Made by a program: the position numbers and the translations under genes. 64,000 nucleotides of DNA from Nibribacter roseus (GTDB lineage Bacteria > Bacteroidota > Bacteroidia > Cytophagales > Hymenobacteraceae), in assembly GCF_042662225.1 (NCBI RefSeq), contig NZ_JBHSYQ010000003.1:868001-932000 (forward strand), in the 5' to 3' direction. A model generated the notes under the pieces. That model was not told the origin of the DNA, did no database searches, and was given only the letters and a program-made list of their open reading frames with translations. The stretch's first letter is position 1. Every line of letters begins with the position of its first letter. Below, piece by piece: positions 24,699-33,072 of this stretch.

Positions 24699-25745
24699 AT
24701 GAAATTATCCGAGTTCAAGTTTGACCTGCCAATTGAGTTAATGGCTAGCCATCCGGCCCAAAACCGTGATGAAGCACGCATGATGGTAGTGCACCGCGAC
24801 AGCGGTAAAATTGAGCACAAAATCTTCAAAGATGTCATTCATTACTTTGATGAAGGTGATGTAATGGTGTCTAACAACACAAAGGTGTTCCCTGCCCGCC
24901 TGTACGGCAACAAAGAGAAAACCGGTGCTAAAATTGAGGTGTTCTTGCTGCGCGAGCTAGACCAACGCATTCACCTGTGGGATGTATTGGTAGACCCTGC
25001 CCGTAAAATAAGAGTAGGTAACAAACTTTACTTCGGCGAGAGCGATCTGGTAGCAGAAGTGATTGACAACACTACTTCCAGAGGCCGTACCATCAAATTT
25101 TTATTTGACGGTTCTGACGAGGACTTTTACAAAACCATACATGATCTGGGCGAAACGCCGCTGCCTAAGTACATTAAGCGCGAGCCGGAGCCAGAAGATC
25201 AGGAGCGTTACCAAACAGTTTACGCAGAGGTAACTGGTGCCGTGGCGGCGCCAACCGCAGGTCTGCACTTCACCAAAGAGGTATTAAAGCGTCTTGAACT
25301 GAAAGGAGTAGACGTTTCTCCTATTACCCTGCACGTAGGGTTAGGTACTTTCCGCCAGGTAGACGTAGAAGACCTGACCAAGCACAAAATGGATTCTGAG
25401 CAGTTCTTTGTGCCGGAAGAAACGAGTAAAATAGTAAACCGTGCGCTTGACGCTAAAAGACGCGTTTGCGCCATCGGAACCACTACTATGCGTGCGTTGG
25501 AGTCATCTGTGTCGGCCAACAGCCGCTTGAAGCCTAACGAAGGCTGGACTGATCGGTTCATCTTCCCTCCGTATGACTTTAAAATTGCCAACAGCCTGAT
25601 CACGAACTTCCACATGCCGGAATCTACCCTGCTCATGATGGCAGCTGCCTTTGGTGGATATGACCTGATTATGGAAGCGTACCAAACCGCTATCAAAGAG
25701 AAATACCGCTTCTTTAGCTACGGTGATGTTATGCTGATTCTGTAA
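24699..25745 (+). CDS. queA: S-adenosylmethionine:tRNA ribosyltransferase-isomerase
   Basis: A 348-aa cytosolic enzyme that transfers and isomerises the ribosyl part of S-adenosylmethionine onto preQ1 at tRNA position 34, making epoxyqueuosine. Family motifs are plain: MKLSEFKFDLPIELMA at the start, DVMVSNNTKVFPARL, GAKIEVFLLRE, the signature PTAGLHFT, HVGLGTFRQV, and FHMPESTLLMM near the end. Length matches the family. Transcribed alone; ends at a strong terminator. Confidence 0.97.
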   Translation: MKLSEFKFDLPIELMASHPAQNRDEARMMVVHRDSGKIEHKIFKDVIHYFDEGDVMVSNNTKVFPARLYGNKEKTGAKIEVFLLRELDQRIHLWDVLVDPARKIRVGNKLYFGESDLVAEVIDNTTSRGRTIKFLFDGSDEDFYKTIHDLGETPLPKYIKREPEPEDQERYQTVYAEVTGAVAAPTAGLHFTKEVLKRLELKGVDVSPITLHVGLGTFRQVDVEDLTKHKMDSEQFFVPEETSKIVNRALDAKRRVCAIGTTTMRALESSVSANSRLKPNEGWTDRFIFPPYDFKIANSLITNFHMPESTLLMMAAAFGGYDLIMEAYQTAIKEKYRFFSYGDVMLIL

Positions 25746-25762
25746 GTTGCATCTTCCTAAAA

Positions 25763-25799
25763 CAAAAAGCCCCGCCGGAAAAACTGGCGGGGCTTTTTG
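25763..25799. terminator. Terminator after queA
   Basis: AAAAAGCCCCGCC pairs with GGCGGGGCTTTTT around a GGAAAAACT loop, with T-runs on both sides. Confidence 0.88.
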
Positions 25800-25834
25800 T
25801 TTTAGGCCTGTTTTCTGAAAAAGAAGCCTAAAAC
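25799..25834. repeat. Dispersed intergenic palindrome, copy 11 (closest to consensus)
   Basis: GTTTTAGGCCTGTTTTC / TGAAAAAGAAGCCTAAAAC with exact 9-bp outer arms. It starts on the last base of the queA terminator. Confidence 0.8.
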
Positions 25835-25887
25835 AATAACTTGATTATTGCAACCTGATCAGAACCAACGGTTTAAATTTTTCAGTA

Positions 25888-25924
25888 GTTTGGGGCGCAT
25901 TTTGTAAAAACAGCTCATAAACGC
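25888..25924. repeat. Dispersed intergenic palindrome, copy 12
   Basis: GTTTGGGGCGCATTTTG / TAAAAACAGCTCATAAACGC, inverted orientation. It ends 7 nt before the acetyltransferase ATG, so it occupies the ribosome-binding region of that gene. Confidence 0.5.
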
Positions 25925-25931
25925 ATACGCC

Positions 25932-26582
25932 ATGCAAGGCCCAAATCTAAACACGGTTTATCCGCTGCCTCATCATCACAAGTTGGTGTTCCTGAAAAAC
26001 ATCATTAAAAATCCGCTAATTGAGATTGGAGACTTTACTTATTATGATGATCTGGAAGACCCTCTGAACTTTGAGAAGAATGTTCTTTACCATTTCGATT
26101 TTTTAGGAGACAAACTCATTATAGGAAAGTTTTGTGCTCTGGCCTCTGGGGTGCGGTTTATCATGAACGGCGGCAACCACGAAACAAAGCCTGTGTCTAC
26201 CTATCCTTTCGGTATATTCGGAAATGGCTGGGAGAAAGTGATGGAAGGTGTTGAGCTACACGAGAAATATCCTTCTAAAGGAGACACAGTAGTAGGGCAT
26301 GACGTCTGGATTGGGTTAGAGGCGGTGATCATGCCGGGCGTGAAAGTTGGTAATGGAGCCGTCATCGCGACAAAGTCTGTAGTGACCAAAGACGTACCCG
26401 ACTATGCCGTGGTGGCCGGTAATCCGGCACAGGTGGTAAAGATGCGCTTCAGCCCAGAGCAGGTTCAGACGCTGTTGAACGTGGCATGGTGGCATTGGCC
26501 TGTTGAGAAGATAACCGAGCACCTGCAATTAATAAATTCCTCAGATGTGGAGGGGTTGGCAGAGGTGGCGCAAATGCTGTAG
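25932..26582 (+). CDS. Vat/CatB-type xenobiotic O-acetyltransferase (left-handed beta-helix)
   Basis: A 216-aa hexapeptide-repeat acetyltransferase; Vat streptogramin A acetyltransferases are about the same length. The diagnostic region is MNGGNHETKPVSTYPFGIFGN, with the catalytic His in GNHE at residue 83. The hexapeptide coil GDTVVGHDVWIGLEAVIMPGV and a C-terminal WWHWP helix follow. The overall pattern follows Vat(D), including GNGWEK after the catalytic loop and the PDYAVVAGNPA turn. The family uses acetyl-CoA to acetylate a hydroxyl of streptogramin A or chloramphenicol-like compounds; activity on an antibiotic is inference, since many chromosomal homologues have unknown natural substrates. 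Expressed alone, with palindrome copy 12 just ahead of the start. Confidence 0.87.
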   Translation: MQGPNLNTVYPLPHHHKLVFLKNIIKNPLIEIGDFTYYDDLEDPLNFEKNVLYHFDFLGDKLIIGKFCALASGVRFIMNGGNHETKPVSTYPFGIFGNGWEKVMEGVELHEKYPSKGDTVVGHDVWIGLEAVIMPGVKVGNGAVIATKSVVTKDVPDYAVVAGNPAQVVKMRFSPEQVQTLLNVAWWHWPVEKITEHLQLINSSDVEGLAEVAQML

Positions 26583-26792
26583 CAGGCGGTTAGGATTGTT
26601 TGAAAACCAATGGTTTATACTTGTTTTCTTTCAAAAAATTATTTGTAGCCCAAAACTGATTTTATTGAAATAATCCTAACTTTATAAAATAAACTTGTTT
26701 GTAGAGCTGGCCGCGCCGTAAAAAAGGGAGTACCATGCCTGAGGAACTTACAAGCATTTTATGTGAATCTGATGGCTTAGATAATGTGTTGA

Positions 26793-29441
26793 ATGGGAGC
26801 GAATAACGAAAACAGCCCTACGCAGCAGCGGAGTGAAGAACAATGGAGGCAGCACAGTACCGAAGGTCATTTACCTTCTGTGGGTACTCCCGCTACTACA
26901 TTTTCTTCTTCAGCTGATAATGCTGTGTCTACCCCTGATCAGGAACTAGAGCAGGCTCGCCAGGCTTTGCAAAGCATGCGTCAGGAGTTGGCAACGGTGC
27001 GGCAGGAGTTGGAAGAAGCCCGCAGGCAGATTAATCTTTTTTCTGTTGGCGGATCTGCCTTTGCTAGTACAGAAGAGCTTACCGAGTTTAGGCGTGTGCA
27101 AGAGCTGGAACGCTTAGGCAAAGAAGTACTGGAAAAAACCACTACGCCAGGCAGTACTTTAGAAGAAATCATTTCCTTTTACTTAGCAGGTATTGAGAAG
27201 ATCCATGAAGGCATGATATGCTCTTGCATGCGCCTTGAGGGAAGTCAACTGTTCATGATTGCCGCACCTAGTTTGCCTGCTCCTTTTGCCTCGGCAGTAA
27301 ATGGAGCTACCATAGGCAGGGCAGCAGGTTCTTGCGGTACAGCGGCTTATTTTGGCGAAAAAGTAATTGCCACTGATATTGCGCAAGATGAGAGGTGGCA
27401 GCATGTAAAAGAGCTTGCCCTTTCTTGTGGGTTGAAAGCTAGCTGGGCGTTTCCCATCATGCGCGCCAACAAATCAGTACTGGGTACCCTTTCAGTCTAT
27501 TACAACCAGCCCAAAGCACCAACTCCAGAAGAAGAAGCCTCTTTAGAAAGTGTGAGTAGCCTGCTGCAGCTTATTTTGGAAAATAAATTAGCTGACCAAG
27601 CATTGCGTGAAAGCAACGAGCGGTTCAATCTGGCCGCCGCCGCCACTAATGATGCCATCTATGACTGGGCCATTCCTTCTGATGAAATGCGCTGGGGTGA
27701 AGGCTTTGAAAGAATGTTCGGGTTGGGGCGTACCAAAGAAAACTCATCTTTGGAGGCCTGGAAGAAAAGATTGCACCCAGAAGACCGTGAAAAAGTAGTA
27801 GCCTCATTAGCAGCCACTTTAGAAGATCCTGACAAAGACCATTGGGGCATGGAATACCGCATCATCAAAGCCGATGGCAATTGCAAACATGTTTCTGAGC
27901 GTGGATTTATAGTACGAAACGAGAACCGTAAAGCTATAAGAATGGTAGGGGCTTTGCAGGATGTAACAGAGCAAAAGTTAGCAGAAGAAGAGCTCCGTAA
28001 ACTTTCTGTTATTGCCAAAGAAACCATTAACGGTGTAATTATACTGGAGCCCGATTTTAAAGTGCAGTGGGTAAACCATTCATTTACTAAAATCACAGGT
28101 TATACGCTAGATGAAGTGCAAGGCTCACCTCCTGGTCAATTTCTGAATGGCGAGGAAACTGACCGAGCCGTCATGCAGTACATTAGGCAGCAACTGGAAA
28201 GAAAGCATCCGTTTGAGTGTGAGCTGTTGCAATATGCCAAGTCCGGCCGAAAGTGCTGGATCAGATTACAGGTGCAGCCCCTCTTTGATGACCAAGGGCA
28301 GGTAAAAAATTTCTTTGCCCTGCTCACTGATATAACGCAGGAAAAGAAAGAGGAGCAACAGCTAAAACTGCTGGAGTCTGTCATTAAAAACGCTCATGAG
28401 GCTATTGCGGTAAGCAAGGTGTTCCCAAAGTCGAAGCTTAGGCCCAGAACTATATTCTGCAACAAGGCCTACCTTGATCTGACAGGCTATTTAGCAGAGG
28501 AAGTGATAGCCAAACAGCCCTTGCTGCTTAGCGGGCCAGAAACAGATATGGCTGCCCTGCAAGTACTGGAGCAAGCCATACAAGATACCCGAGCACATGA
28601 AACAGAACTGCTGGGGTACAAGAAATCTGGAGAGAAATTCTGGGCACATGTTTCACTGATTCCCATATTCAACAAGCAGAACCAAATCACCCACTGGCTT
28701 ACCATGATGCGCGATATTTCCGCGCGCAAAGTATATGAACGGGAGCGGGAGCTTCTCATCTCTGAGCTTTCACAGAACAACGCAGATCTAAAGCAGTATT
28801 CATTTATTGCCTCGCATAATCTGAGGGCGCCCCTCTCTAACCTCAAAGGAATTGTCAACTTGATTGACATGGACAAAATGCCCGATGGTCAAAACAAGTT
28901 GCTGATAGAGAAATTCAAAGAATCTACTTTGCAGCTCAGCACTGTAATTGATGATTTGTTGGACGTGCTGGTGATCCGGAATGGGGTGGAAGTAAAGAAA
29001 GAGCGGGTACACCTGCAAGATGCCTTTGAAAAAGTAAAGGCTTCAGTAGAGGAGCTATTGAAAGAAACAGGTGCCACCCTAGAGACCGATTTTTCTGCGG
29101 TGCCGGAAGTAGAATACAACCCAGGGTACATGCACAGTATCTTGCTGAACCTGCTCACAAACGCTATCAAGTACCGCTCGCCAGACCGGAAGTTGCAAAT
29201 AGTAGTGAAAGCAGTGGATTTGCAGGGACGACCCGCGCTGCAGTTTTCTGATAATGGCCTTGGTGTTGACCTTAGTCGTTTCAGAGAACGTATTTTCGGA
29301 TTATACCAGCGTTTCCACAAACACAAAGACAGCAAAGGCATGGGGCTGTACATTGCGCAGTCTCAGGCGAAAGCCATGGGCGGACTGCTGCTGGTAGACA
29401 GTGAAGTGAACGTGGGTACTACTTTTACCCTGTTGTTTTAG
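26793..29441 (+). CDS. Cytosolic GAF/multi-PAS sensor histidine kinase A
   Basis: An 882-aa kinase with no membrane segment. Order: polar N-terminus, coiled coil about 52-85 (QELEQARQALQSMRQELA), GAF domain about 100-260, three PAS/PAC domains about 270-650 (WGEGFERMFGLGR; VQWVNHSFTKITGYTLDEV; NKAYLDLTGYLAEEV), then the dimerisation helix with phospho-acceptor His675 in ASHNLRAPL, and an ATPase domain with N box NLLTNAIKYRS, G1 FSDNGLGVDL and G2 KGMGLYIAQ. It senses cytosolic signals of unknown type; PAS domains of this sort may hold flavin or heme, but no diagnostic flavin-binding motif was seen. No response regulator is adjacent, so it is an orphan kinase. Confidence 0.93.
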   Translation: MGANNENSPTQQRSEEQWRQHSTEGHLPSVGTPATTFSSSADNAVSTPDQELEQARQALQSMRQELATVRQELEEARRQINLFSVGGSAFASTEELTEFRRVQELERLGKEVLEKTTTPGSTLEEIISFYLAGIEKIHEGMICSCMRLEGSQLFMIAAPSLPAPFASAVNGATIGRAAGSCGTAAYFGEKVIATDIAQDERWQHVKELALSCGLKASWAFPIMRANKSVLGTLSVYYNQPKAPTPEEEASLESVSSLLQLILENKLADQALRESNERFNLAAAATNDAIYDWAIPSDEMRWGEGFERMFGLGRTKENSSLEAWKKRLHPEDREKVVASLAATLEDPDKDHWGMEYRIIKADGNCKHVSERGFIVRNENRKAIRMVGALQDVTEQKLAEEELRKLSVIAKETINGVIILEPDFKVQWVNHSFTKITGYTLDEVQGSPPGQFLNGEETDRAVMQYIRQQLERKHPFECELLQYAKSGRKCWIRLQVQPLFDDQGQVKNFFALLTDITQEKKEEQQLKLLESVIKNAHEAIAVSKVFPKSKLRPRTIFCNKAYLDLTGYLAEEVIAKQPLLLSGPETDMAALQVLEQAIQDTRAHETELLGYKKSGEKFWAHVSLIPIFNKQNQITHWLTMMRDISARKVYERERELLISELSQNNADLKQYSFIASHNLRAPLSNLKGIVNLIDMDKMPDGQNKLLIEKFKESTLQLSTVIDDLLDVLVIRNGVEVKKERVHLQDAFEKVKASVEELLKETGATLETDFSAVPEVEYNPGYMHSILLNLLTNAIKYRSPDRKLQIVVKAVDLQGRPALQFSDNGLGVDLSRFRERIFGLYQRFHKHKDSKGMGLYIAQSQAKAMGGLLLVDSEVNVGTTFTLLF

Positions 29442-29467
29442 TTGGTGCCAAGGTAATTCTTGTGATA

Positions 29468-29506
29468 CGTTTTCGCCTTGGTTTTTGAAAAGTAGGGGTA
29501 AAACAG
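29468..29506. repeat. Dispersed intergenic palindrome, copy 13
   Basis: CGTTTTCGCCTTGGTTTTTG / AAAAGTAGGGGTAAAACAG, 27 nt after the histidine kinase stop. Confidence 0.55.
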
Positions 29507-29545
29507 GGTTGCCTGCAGGCAGAGCTAACTGTAACTTGCAACGGA

Positions 29546-30247
29546 ATGTCAGTAACAGATTTTAAAAAATACGCCATTATAGTAGCCGGTGGTTCAGGTA
29601 GCCGCATGCAGGCAGCTATGCCCAAGCAGTATCTGCCAATTGCCGGAGAACCGGTGCTTATGCACACCATCCGTAAATTTGCTGACTATGATGCGGCCAT
29701 TGATGTTGTGGTGGTTTTGCCCGCTCACGAAATAGAAGCCTGGCAAGGGCTTTGTGCTGAACATGGCTTTGTATTACCCCATCAGATTGTAGCCGGCGGC
29801 GATACCCGGTTTCAGTCGGTGCAGAATGGGCTGGCTGCTCTTTTTCATGCTGATGAAGGTGTAGTGGCCGTGCATGACGGTGTCAGGCCGTTTGTAGATG
29901 CTGCTATTCTGGACAGTGCTTATCAAATGGCTCATGCAGAAGGTAGCGCAGTGGTAGCTGTCTCGCTAAAAGACTCACTAAGGAAAGTGACTGGGGGCAA
30001 AGGTGGCAAGTCTAAAGCTGTTGACCGATCAGCATTCCGATTAGTGCAAACTCCACAGTGCTTCCGGCTGCCTTTGTTGCGCCGCGCGTACGAGCAAGAG
30101 GAAATTCCTTTGTTCACCGATGATGCCTCTGTAGTAGAACGGTTCGGGCATCGTATACATCTGGTAGAGGGCAATTACCGCAACATCAAACTCACCACCC
30201 CGGAAGATCTTGTATTGGCTGAGGCATTTTTGAGAAAGCTGAAATAA
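29546..30247 (+). CDS. ispD: 2-C-methyl-D-erythritol 4-phosphate cytidylyltransferase
   Basis: A 233-aa cytosolic enzyme of the MEP isoprenoid pathway; it joins MEP and CTP to give CDP-methylerythritol. The CTP-binding N-terminus IIVAGGSGSRMQ...MPKQYLPI, the core VHDGVRPFVD, VKLDD-like VVAVSLKDSLRKV and the C-terminal LFTDDASVVERFG / GNYRNIKLTTPEDL are all family landmarks. Length is normal. The gene sits 104 nt after the kinase and is followed by a 580-bp noncoding region. Confidence 0.97.
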   Translation: MSVTDFKKYAIIVAGGSGSRMQAAMPKQYLPIAGEPVLMHTIRKFADYDAAIDVVVVLPAHEIEAWQGLCAEHGFVLPHQIVAGGDTRFQSVQNGLAALFHADEGVVAVHDGVRPFVDAAILDSAYQMAHAEGSAVVAVSLKDSLRKVTGGKGGKSKAVDRSAFRLVQTPQCFRLPLLRRAYEQEEIPLFTDDASVVERFGHRIHLVEGNYRNIKLTTPEDLVLAEAFLRKLK

Positions 30248-30828
30248 GTTATTGGTGGGGAAGCATTTGCATACATATCTGATCCTGAATTCCAGAACCA
30301 CAATTTCCTGATACTCCCTTTGAAAGGGCAGGTGAAGTTTACTCCTGCCAACTCACGCATTCCTAGTCTTTCTCTTAACGGTCATCCTGAGCCTGTCGAA
30401 GGATCTAACGAAGACTCTTTCTCTAGTTTCAGCTTTACCACTTGCCGTTGTTGCGAGTTATCATCAACAACTACAACTAAACTTTGTTCCTGCTCCCGAT
30501 TTTCATAGCCCCCGCATATCCATGGTCTCACAAGACAGCCCTCTCCGTCTCTTTGGCTCCGTGCGCTCACGGCCGCGAGGCCCCGCCGGGTGGATTCGCA
30601 CTGCCCTTTTCACTAGACCTTCGGTCTTGCCGCTAGCGCGGCACCGCTCAAAGCGAGGTGCTCATCCCCACGGCTGGTATCAGTTCCAATTCTGCCCCAT
30701 GTGTTGCTCTTGAACTATGGCTGATAGTTTTCTATTAATGCAGTCCCTGGGTAGTGTCACTCGCGCTGCGCGCATCACTTTTTAGATACTTGCTGGAATG
30801 ATGCTTATTGAGTGATTGCTTAAAAAAC
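30248..30828. other. 580-bp noncoding region holding the larger dispersed repeat, copy 1
   Basis: No credible gene. Positions 30307-30784 are shared with 49010-49494; the rest is unique and unremarkable. Short frames crossing the repeat are not conserved in reading frame between copies. Confidence 0.7.
30307..30784. repeat. Long noncoding dispersed repeat, copy 1 (structured)
   Basis: Starts with CTGATACTCCC..., then a GTCATCCTGA...AAGGATCTAACGAAGAC segment at 30381-30413, a 52-bp core 30536-30587 identical to 49256-49307, and a tail with three short hairpins: GACC..GGTC, GCCGC-TAGC-GCGGC and GCACC..GGTGC. It ends with TCACTCGCGCTGCGCGCATC. The second copy differs in ways that mostly keep these hairpins. 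Confidence 0.75.
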
Positions 30829-31551
30829 TTAAGGCAATGGATTCTCTAAAAGCTGTTGATGTGCCAAAACAGTTTCTAGCGACAAGGGTTCCAGAGTAGG
30901 CTGGGGGTGAGAAAGGTTGAGCAGGTAGCCTTGAAGAGGAAGCAAGTTGAGCAGGTCATGTGTAATGCAGAGAACCGTTTGTTGCTGTTTTTTTACCCAA
31001 CTGGCCATTAAATCGAATACGCGCTTCTTGTGGTACACATCTAACTGTTGCGTGGGTTCGTCAAGTAGCACCAAGGGTGTGTTCTGGAGCATGAGCTGGG
31101 CCAGCCAAACAAGCTGCTGCTCTCCGCCAGACAAATCAGTGAAGGTGCGGTTGCTCAGGTGAGATATCTGAAGATGGTGCAGCACGGAATCTGCCTGAGC
31201 ATAATCTGCAGAGGTGTAATGGTCTAGCAGTTTCTTATGCCGGAAAAGTCCCATCACCACCAACTCACGCACTAGCACCGGAAAAGCTACATTGTTTTTC
31301 TGCGGAAGGTAGGAAAGAGTTTTGGCAATGGCCCCCGTGCGCTGCGGCAAGCGCTGCCCCTGTACTAGAACCTGCCCCTGGTATGGGATCTGACCAGTCA
31401 GGGCTTTCAAAAAGGTAGATTTGCCGCTGCCGTTGTGCCCAATAATGGCTACAAATGAAGGCTCGGGAACTAAAAAAGAAAGGTTGCGGATTAACACGCG
31501 CTCTGCGTACCCCGCAACCAGTTCTTTTATTTCTAAAACGGAATCTTTCAA
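30829..31551 (-). CDS. ABC transporter ATP-binding protein, FecE/FepC-like
   Basis: A 240-aa ATPase with Walker A GHNGSGKST, Q-loop FLPQKNNVAFPV, signature DLSGGEQQLVWLA, Walker B LVLLDEPTQQLD and the switch His ITHD. The pattern resembles ATPases of iron-siderophore, heme or cobalamin importers. No ATG is available before the core: TTG at 31551 is the most likely start, and a TTG at 31572 is an alternative. No permease or binding-protein gene is adjacent, so its partners are elsewhere. The start lies inside an inverted repeat made of ATTAATGA-like units. Confidence 0.85.
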   Translation of the reverse strand: MKDSVLEIKELVAGYAERVLIRNLSFLVPEPSFVAIIGHNGSGKSTFLKALTGQIPYQGQVLVQGQRLPQRTGAIAKTLSYLPQKNNVAFPVLVRELVVMGLFRHKKLLDHYTSADYAQADSVLHHLQISHLSNRTFTDLSGGEQQLVWLAQLMLQNTPLVLLDEPTQQLDVYHKKRVFDLMASWVKKQQQTVLCITHDLLNLLPLQGYLLNLSHPQPTLEPLSLETVLAHQQLLENPLP

Positions 31552-31634
31552 TGAGTAATGATTAATGAACAATGATCAATAAAGCAATTATGCATTTTTG
31601 TTTAATCATTACTCATTGCTCATTAATCATTAAT
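31550..31634. repeat. Inverted repeat of ATTAATGA/TCATTAAT units
   Basis: The left arm (31555-31581) and the right arm (31599-31634) are inverted copies agreeing at about 24 of 27 bases. The right arm supplies the stop codon of the DUF2795 gene, and the left arm covers the TTG start region of the ABC gene. Confidence 0.6.
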
Positions 31635-31851
31635 ATTCGTCCTCGTTAAACATGAAGTCTTCTTTGGTAGGATAGTCTGGCCAAACTTCTTCAATGCTCT
31701 CATACGGCTGTCCGTCATCCTCCAGAGCCTGTAGGTTCTCTACTACCTCCATAGGGGCGCCAGAGCGGATAGAGTAGTCAATCAATTCATCTTTGGTAGC
31801 TGGCCATGGCGCATCTTCCAGGTAAGAGGCAAGTTCTAGTGTCCAATACAT
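31630..31851 (-). CDS. DUF2795 domain protein
   Basis: A 73-residue, strongly acidic protein (MYWTLELASYLEDAPWPATK...). The sequence reads as a well-conserved small helical protein widespread in Bacteroidota: PATKDELIDYSIRSGAP followed by VVENLQALEDDG and an EVWPDYPTKEDF end. No function is known. The gene has an unusually good Shine-Dalgarno for this group, AAGGAG ten bases ahead of ATG (31862-31867 on the plus strand as CTCCTT), which supports both start and strong translation. Confidence 0.85.
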   Translation of the reverse strand: MYWTLELASYLEDAPWPATKDELIDYSIRSGAPMEVVENLQALEDDGQPYESIEEVWPDYPTKEDFMFNEDEY

Positions 31852-32033
31852 AGTAGTAAATCTCCTTAGTTAAGTATATCTGTTGCTAATAGTTTGCAAA
31901 TCGGTGCAACGGCCTGCAAAAATAAAATTTTGTGTGAGAATTCAAACACTAAATTTTTAATGTTTTAGGCCCCTGCTAATGCAACAACACAACGCGTAAG
32001 GGCTGAAATTGTTTGCGTGAAGTGTATATTTTT

Positions 32034-32831
32034 TTATTTGTGACGGGCTGGTGTTTCTCCGTCTCCGGTGTTAAACAAAAAGTGAATTCCTAACTGCAAG
32101 CCTACCACCATGTTCTGGCGCAGCACATAATAATCAGGGTCTACAGGGCTTCTCTGTGACTCTGAATCTCTTATGTTCACAAAGTTGTAGTGGTAGCGGA
32201 TATTGGCCGTTAGGTACGTGGCTGAGTTAAGGGAATATTCCACCCCTGTGCCCAGGGCTATACCTAAGTCATATTTATTAAAGCCGCCAATAGGTGTACC
32301 GCTGTTGTTTCTGTTGCGCTCAGCTTCATCAGTGGTAGCTAGCACATATGTGCCTGCATTTATAGGAATTGGAGAGCCGTTACGGTCATAAGTGGCATCG
32401 CGGGAAAAACGGTTTTCTTCGCGGCCTTTTTGCAGGATGCTCAGCTGCGGCCCTACATGGAAGTTAAAGCGAAGCCTACCCGTGGTGGTGTACTTGAAGA
32501 GCACCGGAATATTCCAGTACACCAAGTCAATTTCCTTTTCGCCTGTCTTGTCTCCGTTGTCATCTACAAAGTCAAAATTCTCGCCTTGCTTAGAGCGAAT
32601 CAACTCTACCTGAAAGTTGTGGTTCTCATTGAACTTATAACCGGCTACAACTCCGAACGGAGCCCACTTGGTAGTAAACTTGTGCCGGTAGTTTACATCC
32701 TCATACTGTTCATCATTGATGATCCAGGTATTTTGGTATTGGGTGGTCACGCCAATGTACGGCCCTTTAATGCTTTGAGCCTGCATAGCGAGAGGAAGCA
32801 GAAGAAGCAGGGGTAAAAAGTATTTTTTCAT
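32034..32831 (-). CDS. Outer-membrane beta-barrel protein
   Basis: A 265-aa protein with a signal peptide (MKKYFLPLLLLLPLAMQAQ) and alternating aromatic/polar strands: GVVAGYKFNENHNFQVELI, LVYWNIPVLFKYTT, LRFNFHVGPQLSIL, LGIALGTGVEYSL, YLTANIRYHYNFVNI, and a last strand MVVGLQLGIHFLF. This is the PorT-like small barrel family of Bacteroidota; it is not identifiable as PorT itself. Function unknown, location outer membrane by inference. A short inverted repeat GCGTAAGC/GCTTACGC lies just upstream (about 32833-32875). Confidence 0.82.
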   Translation of the reverse strand: MKKYFLPLLLLLPLAMQAQSIKGPYIGVTTQYQNTWIINDEQYEDVNYRHKFTTKWAPFGVVAGYKFNENHNFQVELIRSKQGENFDFVDDNGDKTGEKEIDLVYWNIPVLFKYTTTGRLRFNFHVGPQLSILQKGREENRFSRDATYDRNGSPIPINAGTYVLATTDEAERNRNNSGTPIGGFNKYDLGIALGTGVEYSLNSATYLTANIRYHYNFVNIRDSESQRSPVDPDYYVLRQNMVVGLQLGIHFLFNTGDGETPARHK

Positions 32832-32995
32832 AGCGTAAGCTTTAATGACCGTTTAGTAATACTATCGGCTTACGCATGTTTTTTTGAGGGGTTATGCTCT
32901 GGTTGCGTCGGTTATAGGTAGGTAAGGTGATGCCGCCAGTAATTTAATGGGTAGTAGAGGGCCAGGTGAAGAGTGCAGAGAGGTTTAATAACAAA

Positions 32996-33033
32996 AATGG
33001 CTTTAGCCTCTTGTAAAGAAGGCTAAAGCCATT
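32996..33033. terminator. Terminator after the DUF349 gene
   Basis: AATGGCTTTAGCC (32996-33008) pairs perfectly with GGCTAAAGCCATT (33021-33033); read on the minus strand it is followed by TTTTTGTTATT. Confidence 0.82.
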
Positions 33034-33072
33034 GTAGGTTTTGCCGCAAAACAGGGCACCTATTGCATTGGT

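Noticed and set aside
25220..25696. 158-codon minus-strand frame opposite queA
   Set aside because: queA is complete on the plus strand with all motifs; this frame has none.
30248..30828. Possible rRNA, tRNA or group II intron fragment in the long repeat
   Set aside because: Hairpins are present, but no cloverleaf, no conserved rRNA segment and no intron domain V sequence could be matched by eye.
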